A model generated the notes under the pieces. That model worked only from the letters and a program-made list of their open reading frames with translations. It was not told the origin of the DNA and searched no databases. 64,000 bases of DNA from Maritalea porphyrae. GTDB taxonomy: Bacteria; Pseudomonadota; Alphaproteobacteria; Rhizobiales; Devosiaceae. The position numbers and the translations under genes are program-made. The stretch's first letter is position 1. Each line of letters starts with the position of its first letter. This document shows positions 34,315 to 43,924 of this stretch, in pieces. The DNA lies in contig NZ_BSNI01000002.1 of the NCBI RefSeq assembly GCF_030159895.1, positions 1,452,306-1,516,305 on the forward strand, written 5' to 3'.

Positions 34315-34737
34315 TTATGCCACACCACCAACGTATTGGAGTTTACCGTTTGTGATGTCCATTCGATATGCGCCCGCGCCAAGCAATGCTTGCACAATCA
34401 ACGCGACTGCCCAAAAAGCGGGGAATTCCCAGCCGCCATTTGGAGCCGAAAACAACCACCCGTTTGCGCCATGAACAAAAACAATCGAGCCGATTAGAAT
34501 AGGCGTCAATGCCAAGCTGACCCAGCGAGTCTGTAGTCCAATAATCAGGGCGATTGCGCCAATAACCTCAGCGAATATTGTGAGATAAGCCACAATGCCC
34601 GGTAGCCCAAGCGATTCAAAAAAGCCTGAAGTACCCGCTGGGGTGAACACAAATATCTTCAGCCAAGCGTGCGCCAAAAAGAGCGCCGCCAATGTTAAAC
34701 GCAGCAACAATGCCGCTATGTCATTTGAATTTGTCAT
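34315..34737 (-). CDS. DoxX family membrane protein
   Basis: 140 residues with four predicted membrane helices. The pattern LLLRLTLAALFLAHAWLKIF, GFFESLGLPGIVAYLTIFAEVIGAIALI and a final PAFWAVALIVQALLGAGAY is that of DoxX/YphA proteins, quinone-linked membrane components of poorly defined role. The ATG at 34737 is preceded by AAGGAAATTGAA and is preferred to the longer frame starting at 34773. It directly precedes yqjG and diverges from a LysR gene. Confidence 0.83.
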   Translation of the reverse strand: MTNSNDIAALLLRLTLAALFLAHAWLKIFVFTPAGTSGFFESLGLPGIVAYLTIFAEVIGAIALIIGLQTRWVSLALTPILIGSIVFVHGANGWLFSAPNGGWEFPAFWAVALIVQALLGAGAYRMDITNGKLQYVGGVA

Positions 34738-34840
34738 TTCAATTTCCTTTGCATTTGAGTTGATGCAACACAACTACTGGGGTATTAATTGGAGATAAAT
34801 ATCGCAAAAAGCGAATTACTATCGCCATTATGGAGATAAT

Positions 34841-35731
34841 ATGGATCGTATTGAGCTAATGCAGGCGTTTCGAGCCGTTGCGGAGGAAGGTTCATTTGTT
34901 GCCGCCGCAGAACGACTTGAGCGATCTAATAAGCAACTATCCAAGCAGGTTGCAGCGCTCGAATCTGAGCTTGGGGTAACCTTGCTTCACCGGACGACGC
35001 GCCGAGTACAGCTTACGGAAATCGGGCGTGCGTTCTTAGAACAGTGCTCAGTGATCTTAGAGCAGCAATCCCAATTATGGTCAGCGGTTCAAAGTGAAAA
35101 CCAAGAGGTGCGTGGATTGCTTCGCATTTCTGCGCCGCTGTCGTTCGGCGAACTAAAAATCGCCCCCGTCTTGCCGAGCCTTTTGGCAAAGTATCCAAAA
35201 CTAAAGATCCAAATGGACCTAACAGACCAATATGTTGACCTTGTTGCTTCGGCAAATGACGTTGCTGTGCGGATCGGTTCTTTGGAGGATTCATCGCTCA
35301 TTGCGCGAAGAATTGGCGAAACCGGTTTGGTCTTAGTTGCGTCGCCGCAATATCTGAAAGAAAATGGCACGCCAAAGCTACCAGAAGACTTGCGCACGCA
35401 TTCAGCTATTGTGGACCGCAATTATCGGGGGCGCTTTCAATGGCCATTTGTCGTCAATGGCAAAGCCACAAAAATGCGTGTCGACGCGCGCATAGAAGTT
35501 AATAGTCCAGGTGCGGCAAAGCAGTTCGCACTTTCCCATTGTGGCGTCACTTTGTGTCCAAGCTATATGGTTGAAGCAGAAATCAAATCAGGTGAACTGG
35601 TGTCTGTCCTCAGCAATAACATGCCTGATCCAATGGGCATTTATATCGTCTATCCGAGCAACAAGCATCTTGCTCCAAATGTGCGCGCTTTCAGTGACCA
35701 TGTGGCGCAACGGGTGCGCGAAAGCATTTGA
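34841..35731 (+). CDS. LysR-family transcriptional regulator
   Basis: 296 residues. The N-terminal winged helix is MDRIELMQAFRAVAEEGSFV with the recognition region LERSNKQLSKQVAALES. The effector-binding domain follows from about 90. The sequence belongs to the CrgA/AaeR-like group near quinone- and aldehyde-response genes. GGAGATAAT lies just before the ATG. It diverges from doxX-yqjG across about 100 bases; autoregulation and control of those genes is the usual arrangement. TGGAGATAA occurs twice in the gap (34790 and 34831), the second copy being the ribosome site. Confidence 0.9.
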   Translation: MDRIELMQAFRAVAEEGSFVAAAERLERSNKQLSKQVAALESELGVTLLHRTTRRVQLTEIGRAFLEQCSVILEQQSQLWSAVQSENQEVRGLLRISAPLSFGELKIAPVLPSLLAKYPKLKIQMDLTDQYVDLVASANDVAVRIGSLEDSSLIARRIGETGLVLVASPQYLKENGTPKLPEDLRTHSAIVDRNYRGRFQWPFVVNGKATKMRVDARIEVNSPGAAKQFALSHCGVTLCPSYMVEAEIKSGELVSVLSNNMPDPMGIYIVYPSNKHLAPNVRAFSDHVAQRVRESI

Positions 35732-35787
35732 TTTCGGTCATTTGCATATCCAGGATTCATCTCTAACGTTGTTTATGCAAGGTAGAG

Positions 35788-36519
35788 ATGGGGATCCACA
35801 TGCACCAAATGACGGGTGATACTGCATTTCGAACGCGAGGGCTGACAAAAGTCTACGGCTCCGGCGCGGCAGCGGTGCATGCGCTTCGCGGAGTTGATAT
35901 CGACATACCCAAAGGCGAAATGGTGGTGCTGTTGGGCCCGTCAGGCTCTGGCAAGTCTACACTTCTGAATATATTGGGCGGACTGGATGACGCAACTGAT
36001 GGAACAGCACAGTTCTTCGATCACGACCTAACTGCAATGCGGGAGAGGGAGCTTACGCTCTACCGGCGCGAGCATGTTGGCTTCGTGTTCCAATTCTACA
36101 ACCTGATGCCAAGCCTTACAGCAAAGGAAAATGTCGAGCTGGTCACCGAAATTGCCGATGACCCAATGGACGCAGCGGAAGCATTGGCGCGTGTTGGGTT
36201 GAAAGAGCGTATCAACCATTTTCCTGCGCAATTGTCAGGCGGTGAACAGCAACGTGTTGCAATTGCGCGAGCTGTCGCGAAGCAGCCCACCGTTATGTTC
36301 TGTGATGAGCCGACCGGCGCACTGGACAGCGCGACTGGCCGCTCAGTGTTAAATGTGCTTCAGAGCGTCAATCAGGACCTTGGCACCACGGTGATGATCG
36401 TCACCCACGCCGCGGCAACTGCGGCGATGGCTGACCGCGTCATCCACTTTGCTGATGGAGGTGTGCGTGAGGTCATCAGAAACACCACAAAGCTCACAGC
36501 TGATGAGATTGAGTGGTAG
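35788..36519 (+). CDS. ABC transporter ATP-binding protein (LolD/MacB-type)
   Basis: 243 residues. Walker A is GPSGSGKST, the signature is [15 protein letters not shown], and Walker B is [16 protein letters not shown], all typical of the LolD/MacB/DevA group that works with FtsX-like permeases. Three in-frame ATGs occur in the first eight codons (35788, 35800, 35809); the first is annotated. It overlaps the permease gene by 7 bases. With the following FtsX-type permease and HlyD-type adaptor it forms a tripartite exporter of unknown cargo. Confidence 0.92.
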   Translation: MGIHMHQMTGDTAFRTRGLTKVYGSGAAAVHALRGVDIDIPKGEMVVLLGPSGSGKSTLLNILGGLDDATDGTAQFFDHDLTAMRERELTLYRREHVGFVFQFYNLMPSLTAKENVELVTEIADDPMDAAEALARVGLKERINHFPAQLSGGEQQRVAIARAVAKQPTVMFCDEPTGALDSATGRSVLNVLQSVNQDLGTTVMIVTHAAATAAMADRVIHFADGGVREVIRNTTKLTADEIEW

Positions 36520-38891
36520 CGATCATGTTCTCAGCCCTCGACAAGAAGCTATTTCGAGACCTTGGCCGCATGAAAATGCAGGCTATTGCTATTGGATTGG
36601 TGATTGCGGTCGGGGTTGTTGTTTTGGTCATGATGGATGGTTTGTTCAATTCACTGAGCCAAACAAAAACGACATATTATGATCGTTATCGGTTGGCTGA
36701 AGTGTACGCCCCTGCGGTACGCGCGCCCAAGCATTTGCTGGAAAACTTGGCGAATGTGCCCGGCGTGGATAGCGTCATTGGCCGCATTAGAGGCGGTGGT
36801 CTTGTCAATTTGCCGCAAGAAGACGTGCCGATAACTGCCGCAATTGTTTCATTGCCAGATCATGGCGCTGTGCGATTGAACGATATCTATTTAGCCGAAG
36901 GGAAACAAATCGAACGTGGCCGCGAAGACCAAATCCTTTTGCTTCGCTCATTTGCCAAAGCGCATGGTTTGCAGCCAGGCGATAGGATTTCGGCGACCAT
37001 AAATGGTGCGAAGCGCAAGCTAGAGATTGCCGGACTAGCGCAATCTCCTGAGTTTTTGTTGTCCATGGCACCCGGCGATCTCGCACCCGATGATAAACGA
37101 TATGCCGTGATTTGGATGAGCGAAACCAGTTTGGGCGCTGCCTTTGACCTAAAAGGCGCGTTTAGCGAGGCACTTTTCTCGCTCACAAGGGACGCGAAGC
37201 TGCCAGAAGTTTTGGATCGCGTTGATCAAATATTGGCGAACTATGGCGGCACGGGCGCTTATGGTTTGGAGGATCAAACCTCAAACCGTTTCCTCACCGA
37301 AGAAATCAAAGGTCTTGCAACTCAAAGCAAAATCTTGCCGCCGATCTTTCTGGCGATTGCTGCGTTCTTGCTCAACATTGTGATTTCAAGAATGATCCAA
37401 TCCGAGCGCGAGCAAATCGGGTTGTTGAAGGCTTTTGGCTACTCCTCCATGGAAGTCAGTGCACATTACTTCAAATTCGTGCTGGCCATCGCAATTGGCG
37501 GTGCCTTAGTTGGTTGTCTCATCGGTGTGTGGGTGGGCCGCAGCTACGCAGATTTGTTCCAGCAATACTATAAGTTTCCATTCCTTGTCTTTCGGGTGGA
37601 CCCGCAAGCGTTCATCATCGGCATTCTGGTTAGCGTGTTTACCGCCTCAGCGGGTGCACTATTTGTGTTGCGCAAGGTCTTTGCCTTGACGCCAGCGGTC
37701 GCCATGCGGCCACCTGCGCCTGCCGATTACTCAAGGGCGGGTGGTTTTATGGCGGCGGTGAAACGTATATTCGATCAACCGACCCGTATGGTTTTGCGGC
37801 GGATTGCGCGCCACCCGGGAAGGGCCTTTGGTGCAGCACTTGGGGTTGGCGCCGGGATGGGACTGTCCGCAGCTTCAATTGGCCTGATGATGACGTTCAC
37901 AAACGTCGTCGATCAGACCTTTGATTATGTCGATCGCTCCGACATGACGGTAGTATTTGCCGCTCTGCGGTCCACGGACACACTAAACGAGCTGCGAAGC
38001 TTAGAGGGTGTAACCCACGTCGAGCCATTCCGAGCAGTTCCGGTGATCCTTCGCAATGGATTGCACAGTCACAAAGGTGCCGTGACCGGTCTGCTTGCAA
38101 ATCCTCAACAATATCGTGCGGTAGACAAGGACTTAAATCCAATTACCTTGCGTGAAGATGGCATCATCATCGCAAAGCCGTTGGCCAAGAAACTAGCCAT
38201 TAGCCCAGGACAGAAACTGTTCATAGAAGTGCAAGATGGTGAACGCCCAACGCTGCAAATGCCGGTGGTTGGTGTTGCTGAAACTTTGTCGGGTGCGCCT
38301 GCATATCTTGAAATTGGTGCGCTCAATCGCGCGCTCAAGCAGCCGAACCAAATCAGCGGCGCATATCTGCAAATTGACGAGAAACTTCAAGCACCGCTCT
38401 ATGAAGCACTTAAAGCTATGCCCGTCATCGCTGGCGCGAGTTTGAAATCGAAATCGCGCGAGGCATTTGAGACCTTGATGGATCAAAGCGCTGGTTCTAT
38501 GCGCTACGTGATGAGTTTCATCGCCGCCATCATCACATTTGGCATCGTTTACAATAGTGCGCGCATCGCATTTGCAGAACGCTCGCGCGACCTTGCAAGC
38601 TTGCGGGTTATCGGTTTCACGAAAGGCGAAACGGCTTTTGTATTGCTTGGCGAACTCGCCATTATGGTGATCATGGCAGTGCCGATTGGTATTGCGTTTG
38701 GGCTGGGGCTCAACGCGGCAATTGTTGAGGGCTTCTCGACCGATCTCTACCAAATTCCAAATCAAATCCAACCTGAAGCGTTTGGCACCGCCGGCATCGC
38801 CGTGCTGGTTTCTTCGGTTTTTTCCGGTTGGATGGTAAAACGAAACATGGACGGGCTCGATCTCGTTTCCGCCTTGAAGACAAGGGAATAG
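36513..38891 (+). CDS. FtsX-like ABC transporter permease (DevC-like)
   Basis: 792 residues with two copies of the FtsX/MacB module. Each has a membrane anchor, a large periplasmic domain and a three-helix bundle, at about 265-400 and 660-785, the first starting [17 protein letters not shown]. The N-terminal helix is at about 25-42. Mechanotransmission-type exporters of this kind move lipids or small molecules from the periplasmic leaflet. The start could be GTG 36513 or ATG 36525; the first overlaps the ATPase stop and suits coupling. Confidence 0.9.
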   Translation: MVAIMFSALDKKLFRDLGRMKMQAIAIGLVIAVGVVVLVMMDGLFNSLSQTKTTYYDRYRLAEVYAPAVRAPKHLLENLANVPGVDSVIGRIRGGGLVNLPQEDVPITAAIVSLPDHGAVRLNDIYLAEGKQIERGREDQILLLRSFAKAHGLQPGDRISATINGAKRKLEIAGLAQSPEFLLSMAPGDLAPDDKRYAVIWMSETSLGAAFDLKGAFSEALFSLTRDAKLPEVLDRVDQILANYGGTGAYGLEDQTSNRFLTEEIKGLATQSKILPPIFLAIAAFLLNIVISRMIQSEREQIGLLKAFGYSSMEVSAHYFKFVLAIAIGGALVGCLIGVWVGRSYADLFQQYYKFPFLVFRVDPQAFIIGILVSVFTASAGALFVLRKVFALTPAVAMRPPAPADYSRAGGFMAAVKRIFDQPTRMVLRRIARHPGRAFGAALGVGAGMGLSAASIGLMMTFTNVVDQTFDYVDRSDMTVVFAALRSTDTLNELRSLEGVTHVEPFRAVPVILRNGLHSHKGAVTGLLANPQQYRAVDKDLNPITLREDGIIIAKPLAKKLAISPGQKLFIEVQDGERPTLQMPVVGVAETLSGAPAYLEIGALNRALKQPNQISGAYLQIDEKLQAPLYEALKAMPVIAGASLKSKSREAFETLMDQSAGSMRYVMSFIAAIITFGIVYNSARIAFAERSRDLASLRVIGFTKGETAFVLLGELAIMVIMAVPIGIAFGLGLNAAIVEGFSTDLYQIPNQIQPEAFGTAGIAVLVSSVFSGWMVKRNMDGLDLVSALKTRE

Positions 38892-38894
38892 GAC

Positions 38895-40118
38895 ATGGCT
38901 AAAAGAAAATCACGCAACTGGATCATATTGTTGGTGATCGCCGGCGTTGCCGCTTCTTTGGTTTATGCATTTTGGCCGAAGCCAATCGCTGTTGACTTTG
39001 GCAAGGTAGAACGCGCCCACATGATCGTGACTATAGACGAAGATGCAAAGACACGGGTGCAGGATGTCTATACCGTATCGACACCAGTTGCCGGTCGATT
39101 GCAGCGCGTTGAAGTGGAGCCGGGCGAAACCGTAATTGGCGGAGAATCAATCATTGCGCGCATGTTGCCAACAAATCCCGCAGCCCTTGATGTGCGCACG
39201 CGAGAGCAGGCGCTAGCAGCGGTGAAAGCCGCTGAAGCTGCGCTTGAACTCGCAGTTGCGGATCATAACCGTGCGATTGCAGATAAAGATCTTTCAGATC
39301 TCGATTTGCAGCGCACTAAGCAGCTTTTCGACAAAGAAATAGTTGCTCAGGCGGCGCTTGACCGCGCCGAACGTGTGGCGCGCGCGTCCGACGCAGCGCT
39401 AGATACGGCAAAAGCGGCGATTTCGATCAGAGAGGCCGACTTGGCAAATGCGCGTGCGCGCCTAATTGGCTTTGACGACGATCCAAATTCAGCTACCGCC
39501 CAAGGTGAGGGCGCTATTCCGATGCGCGCCCCTGTTTCTGGCCGAGTGTTGCGGGTGATGCAGGAAAGCGAAACCACCTTGCCCGCCGGCGCGCCCGTGT
39601 TGGAGATCGGTGACACATCAAACGGATTGGAAATTGTTGTCGAACTATTGTCCAGCGATGCGGTGAAGGTTCGCGTTGGTAATCGGGTGATTGTCGACAA
39701 TTGGGGTGGCCCAAACCAATTGGATGGCGTGGTGACGCGTGTCGACCCGTGGGGATTTACAAAATACTCCGCATTGGGCGTTGAGGAACAACGCGTCAAC
39801 GCTGTCATAGAGTTCTCAGAGCCGTGGCAACAACGACAGAGTTTGGGCCATGGCTTCCGCGTAGAAGTGATGATTGTGGTCTGGGAAGATCAAAATGCGT
39901 TGGTACTGCCTTCAAGCGCGCTTTTCCGTGAGGCCAATGACTGGGCCGTATTCACGGTTGCAGACGGTAGTGTGAGCAAGCGCATGGTTAGGATCGGCCA
40001 AAACAACGGCTTACAAGCTCAAGTTCTTGAGGGATTGGAAGAAGGGGAAGCAATCGTCCTTTATCCGGGCGCCAACTTGGTTGAAGGCGCAAAGGTTGAG
40101 CAGCGGGTTGTGCAATAG
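38895..40118 (+). CDS. HlyD-family periplasmic adaptor subunit (DevB-like)
   Basis: 407 residues. One N-terminal membrane helix at about 8-25 is followed by a split lipoyl domain (VAGRLQRVEVEPGETV and RAPVSGRVLRVM). Between its halves is an alpha-helical hairpin at about 95-190, long enough to reach an outer-membrane channel. Beta-barrel and membrane-proximal domains close the protein. No outer-membrane TolC gene is present nearby. It starts 3 bases after the permease gene, completing the ATPase-permease-adaptor operon. Confidence 0.91.
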   Translation: MAKRKSRNWIILLVIAGVAASLVYAFWPKPIAVDFGKVERAHMIVTIDEDAKTRVQDVYTVSTPVAGRLQRVEVEPGETVIGGESIIARMLPTNPAALDVRTREQALAAVKAAEAALELAVADHNRAIADKDLSDLDLQRTKQLFDKEIVAQAALDRAERVARASDAALDTAKAAISIREADLANARARLIGFDDDPNSATAQGEGAIPMRAPVSGRVLRVMQESETTLPAGAPVLEIGDTSNGLEIVVELLSSDAVKVRVGNRVIVDNWGGPNQLDGVVTRVDPWGFTKYSALGVEEQRVNAVIEFSEPWQQRQSLGHGFRVEVMIVVWEDQNALVLPSSALFREANDWAVFTVADGSVSKRMVRIGQNNGLQAQVLEGLEEGEAIVLYPGANLVEGAKVEQRVVQ

Positions 40119-40157
40119 CTACTGGCCAACCGCATTTGCGATCGCTAAGAAGTCGCT

Positions 40158-40601
40158 ATGACAAAAATTTATGTAGATGGCGACGCTTGCCCGGTCAAAG
40201 ATGAAATTATTCGCGTTGCCGAACGATATGCCGTTCCGGTCGTGATTGTATCAAATGGCGGCCTGCGTCCTTCACGCGACCCAATGATCCAGCACGTCAT
40301 TGTGCCCCATGGTGCCGACGAGGCAGACAATTGGATTGCCGATGAAATCGTCGAAGGTGATGTCGCCGTGACCGCAGACATTCCACTTGCGCAGCGCTGC
40401 CTTGATAAAAAAGCTCGAGTGCTCGGACCAACTGGCAAACCATTTACCGATGAAAATATCGGCATGGCAATTGCGATGCGTGGCCTTAAACAGGACTTGC
40501 GCGAGAGTGGCGAAATTAAAGGATATAACCCGGGTTTCACCAAAGCAGATCGGTCCAACTTTTTACAAGCGTTGGACCGATTGCTGTCGTCGAAGAGCTA
40601 G
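40158..40601 (+). CDS. YaiI/YqxD family protein (DUF188)
   Basis: 147 residues, the usual family length. The opening KIYVDGDACPVKDEIIR is the DUF188 signature and includes conserved D7 and D9 of a PIN-like acidic site. VTADIPLAQRCLDK and GPTGKPFTDENIG follow in order. The function is not established. Its TAG is shared with the stop of the convergent UgpC-type gene in the palindrome CTAG at 40598-40601. Confidence 0.87.
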   Translation: MTKIYVDGDACPVKDEIIRVAERYAVPVVIVSNGGLRPSRDPMIQHVIVPHGADEADNWIADEIVEGDVAVTADIPLAQRCLDKKARVLGPTGKPFTDENIGMAIAMRGLKQDLRESGEIKGYNPGFTKADRSNFLQALDRLLSSKS

Positions 40602-41662
40602 CGGATGCGTTTTTCCGTTTTTGCGTCAAACAGCATCACGTTTTCATCGTCGAATGTGACTGAAACATCGCTGCCATAAGAAGGCGCGTCGACTTCCGCG
40701 CTTGCTTCCACAATTATCCGTTCGCCGTTGGCTGCATCAAGATAGATGTAGGTCACGCCGCCCAAATGCTCCACAAGGTCGACTTTTAATCCCGAGCCTT
40801 TAGGGTCAACGCGCAAATGCTGTGGACGAATGCCGACCGTCACCGATGCACCGTTTTCTGGCAGTTTGGCGGTCGAAGCCACTGCGCGATCTGCAAACGC
40901 ATCCACTTTGATTGCGCCCGCCTCAACGATGCCGTTTACAAAGTTCATGCCAGGTGAACCGATAAAACCTGCTACGAATTTGTTGTCGGGATTTTTGTAA
41001 AGCTGCATTGGGGAGCCTACCTGCTCCACAACGCCCGCACGCAACACGACAATTTTGTCGGCCAGCGTCATAGCTTCGACCTGATCATGCGTCACATAGA
41101 TCATGGTTGCGCCAATTTCTTTGTGCAATCGCGCCAACTCGACGCGCATCTCTACACGCAACTCGGCGTCTAGGTTGGAAAGCGGCTCATCAAACAAAAA
41201 CACTTCTGGGCCACGCACAATCGCACGGCCAATGGCCACACGCTGCCTTTGTCCGCCCGAAAGTGCTTTGGGTTTGCGATCTAAATAGTCGTCAAGCTTG
41301 AGGATTTGCGATGCCTCGCCAACTTTCCTGTCAATTTCGGCCTTGGGAACACCGTTCATCTTCAGGCCAAAGCCCATATTCTCTGCAACGGTCATATGTG
41401 GGTAAAGCGCGTAGGTCTGGAAAACCATTGCGACACCACGATCCGCAGGATCTGCTCTGGTTACATCGCGATTACCAATTTCGATGCTGCCATCGGTCGT
41501 CTCTTCAAGACCCGCAATCATGCGCAATAGCGTGGACTTGCCGCAACCCGAAGGTCCAACAAAAACGCAAAACTCGCCATCGTCAACTTGCAAATCCACG
41601 CCGTGAATAACCTGAACAGCCTCGTACTTCTTGATGGCATTTGTAATTTTTACACCAGACAT
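40598..41662 (-). CDS. Sugar ABC transporter ATPase (UgpC/MalK family), for the galactoside transporter
   Basis: 354 residues. Walker A GPSGCGKST, signature LSGGQRQRVAIGRAI and Walker B LFDEPLSNLDAEL are intact, with a C-terminal TOBE domain. The ATG at 41662 has GGGAGG seven bases upstream, so the 32-codon upstream extension is rejected. It lies 41 bases behind the IclR gene on the same strand. The divergent galactoside operon has a binding protein and two permeases but no ATPase, so this is its likely partner. Confidence 0.93.
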   Translation of the reverse strand: MSGVKITNAIKKYEAVQVIHGVDLQVDDGEFCVFVGPSGCGKSTLLRMIAGLEETTDGSIEIGNRDVTRADPADRGVAMVFQTYALYPHMTVAENMGFGLKMNGVPKAEIDRKVGEASQILKLDDYLDRKPKALSGGQRQRVAIGRAIVRGPEVFLFDEPLSNLDAELRVEMRVELARLHKEIGATMIYVTHDQVEAMTLADKIVVLRAGVVEQVGSPMQLYKNPDNKFVAGFIGSPGMNFVNGIVEAGAIKVDAFADRAVASTAKLPENGASVTVGIRPQHLRVDPKGSGLKVDLVEHLGGVTYIYLDAANGERIIVEASAEVDAPSYGSDVSVTFDDENVMLFDAKTEKRIR

Positions 41663-41702
41663 GAATCCTCCCGATGGATCTTGATTGGTTGGGGCCGCAG
41701 CC

Positions 41703-42485
41703 CTAGTGGTTGGGGAACTGCCAATTCTCAGAAGCAGTCGCAATTTCCTTTGCCGCAATTTTCATTTGCGGCGCATAATTCTTCATTTCGTCTATTGATG
41801 TGCGGTTCGTCGAACTAGTGATTGAAAGCCCACCCAGAACCCGGTTTGACTGCGCTAAGATCGGCACGGCGACACAAATAATGTTTGGTTCGTGCTCTTC
41901 ACAGTCGAAAGACACACCGCTTTTGCGAATCTCAGCGAGCTCTTCTTCGAGCTTGGCCGATTCTGTAATCGTGTTTTCTGTAAAGGGGTAGAATGCTTGC
42001 TGCGCAAGCGCCTTGGCTTGGGTGTCTTCGTCTAGATAGGCGAGCATTGCTTTTCCAACACCTGTACAATATCCCGGCCCGACTTTCCCAGCCTGGCTGA
42101 ACATTTCGATTGGGCGATTTGCGTCTCGTTTATCCACATAAAGCACTTGGCCATTGTCGAGCTGCGCCAAGTGAATGGTCTGACCAAGTTCTTGCGACAA
42201 CCTATCGATTGCAGGCTTGGCAATTGGGGCAAGGGAAGACTGCTGCCATGCGGAATGCGCTAGTCTTACAAGCCGCACGCCGGGCGCATATGTTTGGTGG
42301 TCTGGATTATAGTCGAGCATGCCTTGGTTCGTCAGCGTTTGCATCAGACGGTATAATGTCGCTTTTGGATGCTTGGATTGCGCCAACAAATCATTGAAGC
42401 GCACAGGGCGACCAAATGCAGCCACATCGTCCAGTATTTCCAAGGCTTTGCCAACGGTTCCGTCTTTATTTGCTTGGCTGCTCAT
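41703..42485 (-). CDS. IclR-family transcriptional regulator
   Basis: 260 residues. The N-terminal winged helix-turn-helix (about 8-75) includes RPVRFNDLLAQSKHPKATLYRLM. The IclR effector domain follows, with MFSQAGKVGPGYCTGVGKAMLAYL and VSFDCEEHEPNIICVAVPIL, carrying the ligand-pocket Cys and His typical of the fold. GAGGGATGAAAA precedes the ATG. It diverges from the galactoside operon, and tandem palindromic 16-mers overlap that operon's start region. Galactose, galactonate or KDGal are plausible effectors by pathway logic. Confidence 0.9.
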   Translation of the reverse strand: MSSQANKDGTVGKALEILDDVAAFGRPVRFNDLLAQSKHPKATLYRLMQTLTNQGMLDYNPDHQTYAPGVRLVRLAHSAWQQSSLAPIAKPAIDRLSQELGQTIHLAQLDNGQVLYVDKRDANRPIEMFSQAGKVGPGYCTGVGKAMLAYLDEDTQAKALAQQAFYPFTENTITESAKLEEELAEIRKSGVSFDCEEHEPNIICVAVPILAQSNRVLGGLSITSSTNRTSIDEMKNYAPQMKIAAKEIATASENWQFPNH

Positions 42486-42530
42486 TTTTCATCCCTCGTC
42501 GTTTTTTATGACTTTTACTCAACGACCCTG

Positions 42531-42560
42531 TTGACAACAATAGGATTAACGAACAATAAT
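42531..42560 (+). promoter_or_regulatory. Promoter of the galactoside operon
   Basis: A perfect -35 TTGACA at 42531-42536 and AATAAT at 42555-42560 (five of six matches to TATAAT) are 18 bases apart. Transcription would start around 42567, about 48 bases before the binding-protein ATG. The -35 lies in a near-palindrome TGTTGACAACA. Confidence 0.65.
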
Positions 42561-42595
42561 TTCAATAGTTAAAACCTAGTTTCATATGTTGGAAC
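42560..42595 (+). promoter_or_regulatory. Tandem 16-base operator-like repeats, likely IclR sites
   Basis: TTTCAATAGTTAAAAC (42560-42575) and TTTCATATGTTGGAAC (42580-42595) match at 11 of 16 positions and start exactly 20 bases apart, two helical turns. The second, with its preceding G, reads as an imperfect palindrome GTTTCA-n5-TGGAAC. They cover the end of the -10 and the predicted transcription start, a place where bound repressor would block initiation. Linking them to the adjacent IclR protein is inference. Confidence 0.55.
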
Positions 42596-42614
42596 CAATC
42601 GGGAGGTAAAACCA

Positions 42615-43850
42615 ATGAAACGACTACTAGGCGGCGGCGTGGCCGCAATGCTTGCGGCGACGATGATGTCGGCAACGGCCCTAGCTGGTGATCTTGTCAT
42701 CAACTTCGATGATTTGAACCCAGGACCTAAAAAAGGCTTTGATGACGCGGTAGCGCAATTCCAAGCTGAAAACCCAGACATCAACGTCATTGTGAACAAC
42801 AATGACCGCGAAGCGCACAAAACAGCGATTCGGAACTTCCTAACGGCTGACGCACCAGACGTAACGTCTTGGTACCCAGGTAACCGGATGGCTCCATTTG
42901 TGGATGCTGGATTGTTCGAGCCTGTAACTGACCTTTGGGCAGAGCAGGGCTTCAACGAAGATTTGGCGGCGATCAAGCCAACAATGTCTCGCAATGGTGA
43001 GATCTGGGGTGTTCCGTATTCTTACTACCAGTGGGGCGTGTATTACCGCAAAGACTTGTTTGATCTTCTAAAGATCGAAGAGCCAAAAACATGGGACGAG
43101 CTATTGTCGGCATGTGCGGTGATGAAAGAAAACAATGTCACTCCATTTACAATTGGTACAAAGTTCCTTTGGACTGCAGCTGGTGTATTTGACTACATCA
43201 ACCTGCGTACAAATGGTTATGACGTGCACAACGGCCTAACAGCTGGCGAAATCAAATATACAGATCCACGTATCGTCAAAACGTTCGAAAACTGGGCACA
43301 GTTGATCGAAGAGTGTGGCTTTATTGACAACCACGCATCAATGAGCTGGCAGGACGCTATTGCACCATTCGCAAACGGCGATGCTGCAATGTACGTCATG
43401 GGCAACTTCTCTGTTGACGGGTACAAGAATGCTGGTTTGACTGAAGATCAAATCGACTTCTTCCAGTTCCCTGAAATCACACCTGGCTTGCCACGTGCTG
43501 AAGAAGCACCTGCTGATGCATTCTTCATTCCAACCAATGCGAAAAACAAAGAAGATGCACGTAAGTTCCTCGCCTTTGTTGCTCGCCCAGACGTTCAGTC
43601 TAAGTGGAATGCGACCATTGGTCAGTTGCCGATCAACTCAAAAGCGACCGTTGGTGATGACAAATTCATCCAGCAAGGTTTTGAGACGGTATCAACAGCT
43701 GCAGGTCTTGCACAATTCTATGACCGCGATGCTCCAGCCGCTATGGCTAAAGCGGGTATGGAAGGCTTCCAAGAGTTTATGCTCGACACATCAAAAATGA
43801 TGGCCATTCTTGAACGTCTCGACGGCGTGCAAGAGGAAGTCTACAAATAA
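42615..43850 (+). CDS. Sugar ABC transporter substrate-binding protein (galactoside)
   Basis: 411-residue periplasmic protein. The signal peptide covers about 1-24 and ends SATALAGD. It belongs to the family 1 extracellular sugar-binding proteins: LVINFDDLNPGPKKGFDDAV, DVTSWYPGNRMAPFVDAG, WGVPYSYYQWGVYYRK and MYVMGNFSVDGYK. GGGAGG lies before the ATG. It heads the galactoside operon, and an intercistronic stem-loop follows it. Specificity is inferred from the downstream galactosidases. Confidence 0.9.
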   Translation: MKRLLGGGVAAMLAATMMSATALAGDLVINFDDLNPGPKKGFDDAVAQFQAENPDINVIVNNNDREAHKTAIRNFLTADAPDVTSWYPGNRMAPFVDAGLFEPVTDLWAEQGFNEDLAAIKPTMSRNGEIWGVPYSYYQWGVYYRKDLFDLLKIEEPKTWDELLSACAVMKENNVTPFTIGTKFLWTAAGVFDYINLRTNGYDVHNGLTAGEIKYTDPRIVKTFENWAQLIEECGFIDNHASMSWQDAIAPFANGDAAMYVMGNFSVDGYKNAGLTEDQIDFFQFPEITPGLPRAEEAPADAFFIPTNAKNKEDARKFLAFVARPDVQSKWNATIGQLPINSKATVGDDKFIQQGFETVSTAAGLAQFYDRDAPAAMAKAGMEGFQEFMLDTSKMMAILERLDGVQEEVYK

Positions 43851-43863
43851 TCCATAACATCTT

Positions 43864-43891
43864 GATGGTGGGCGCCTTTGTGCCCACCATC
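43864..43891 (+). promoter_or_regulatory. Intercistronic stem-loop after the galactoside-binding protein gene
   Basis: GATGGTGGGC (43864-43873) pairs perfectly with GCCCACCATC (43882-43891) around an 8-base loop and is followed by TCTTTCC. It sits between the binding-protein and permease genes, as in the glucose-type operon. It may be an mRNA-stabilising or partly terminating structure that favours binding-protein expression. Confidence 0.65.
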
Positions 43892-43924
43892 TCTTTCCAA
43901 GTTGGTTATTGGGGGAGATAGGCA

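Noticed and set aside
38193-38771. Minus-strand 192-codon frame inside the FtsX-type permease
   Set aside because: It is a shadow of the permease coding strand with no start signal and no recognisable domain.
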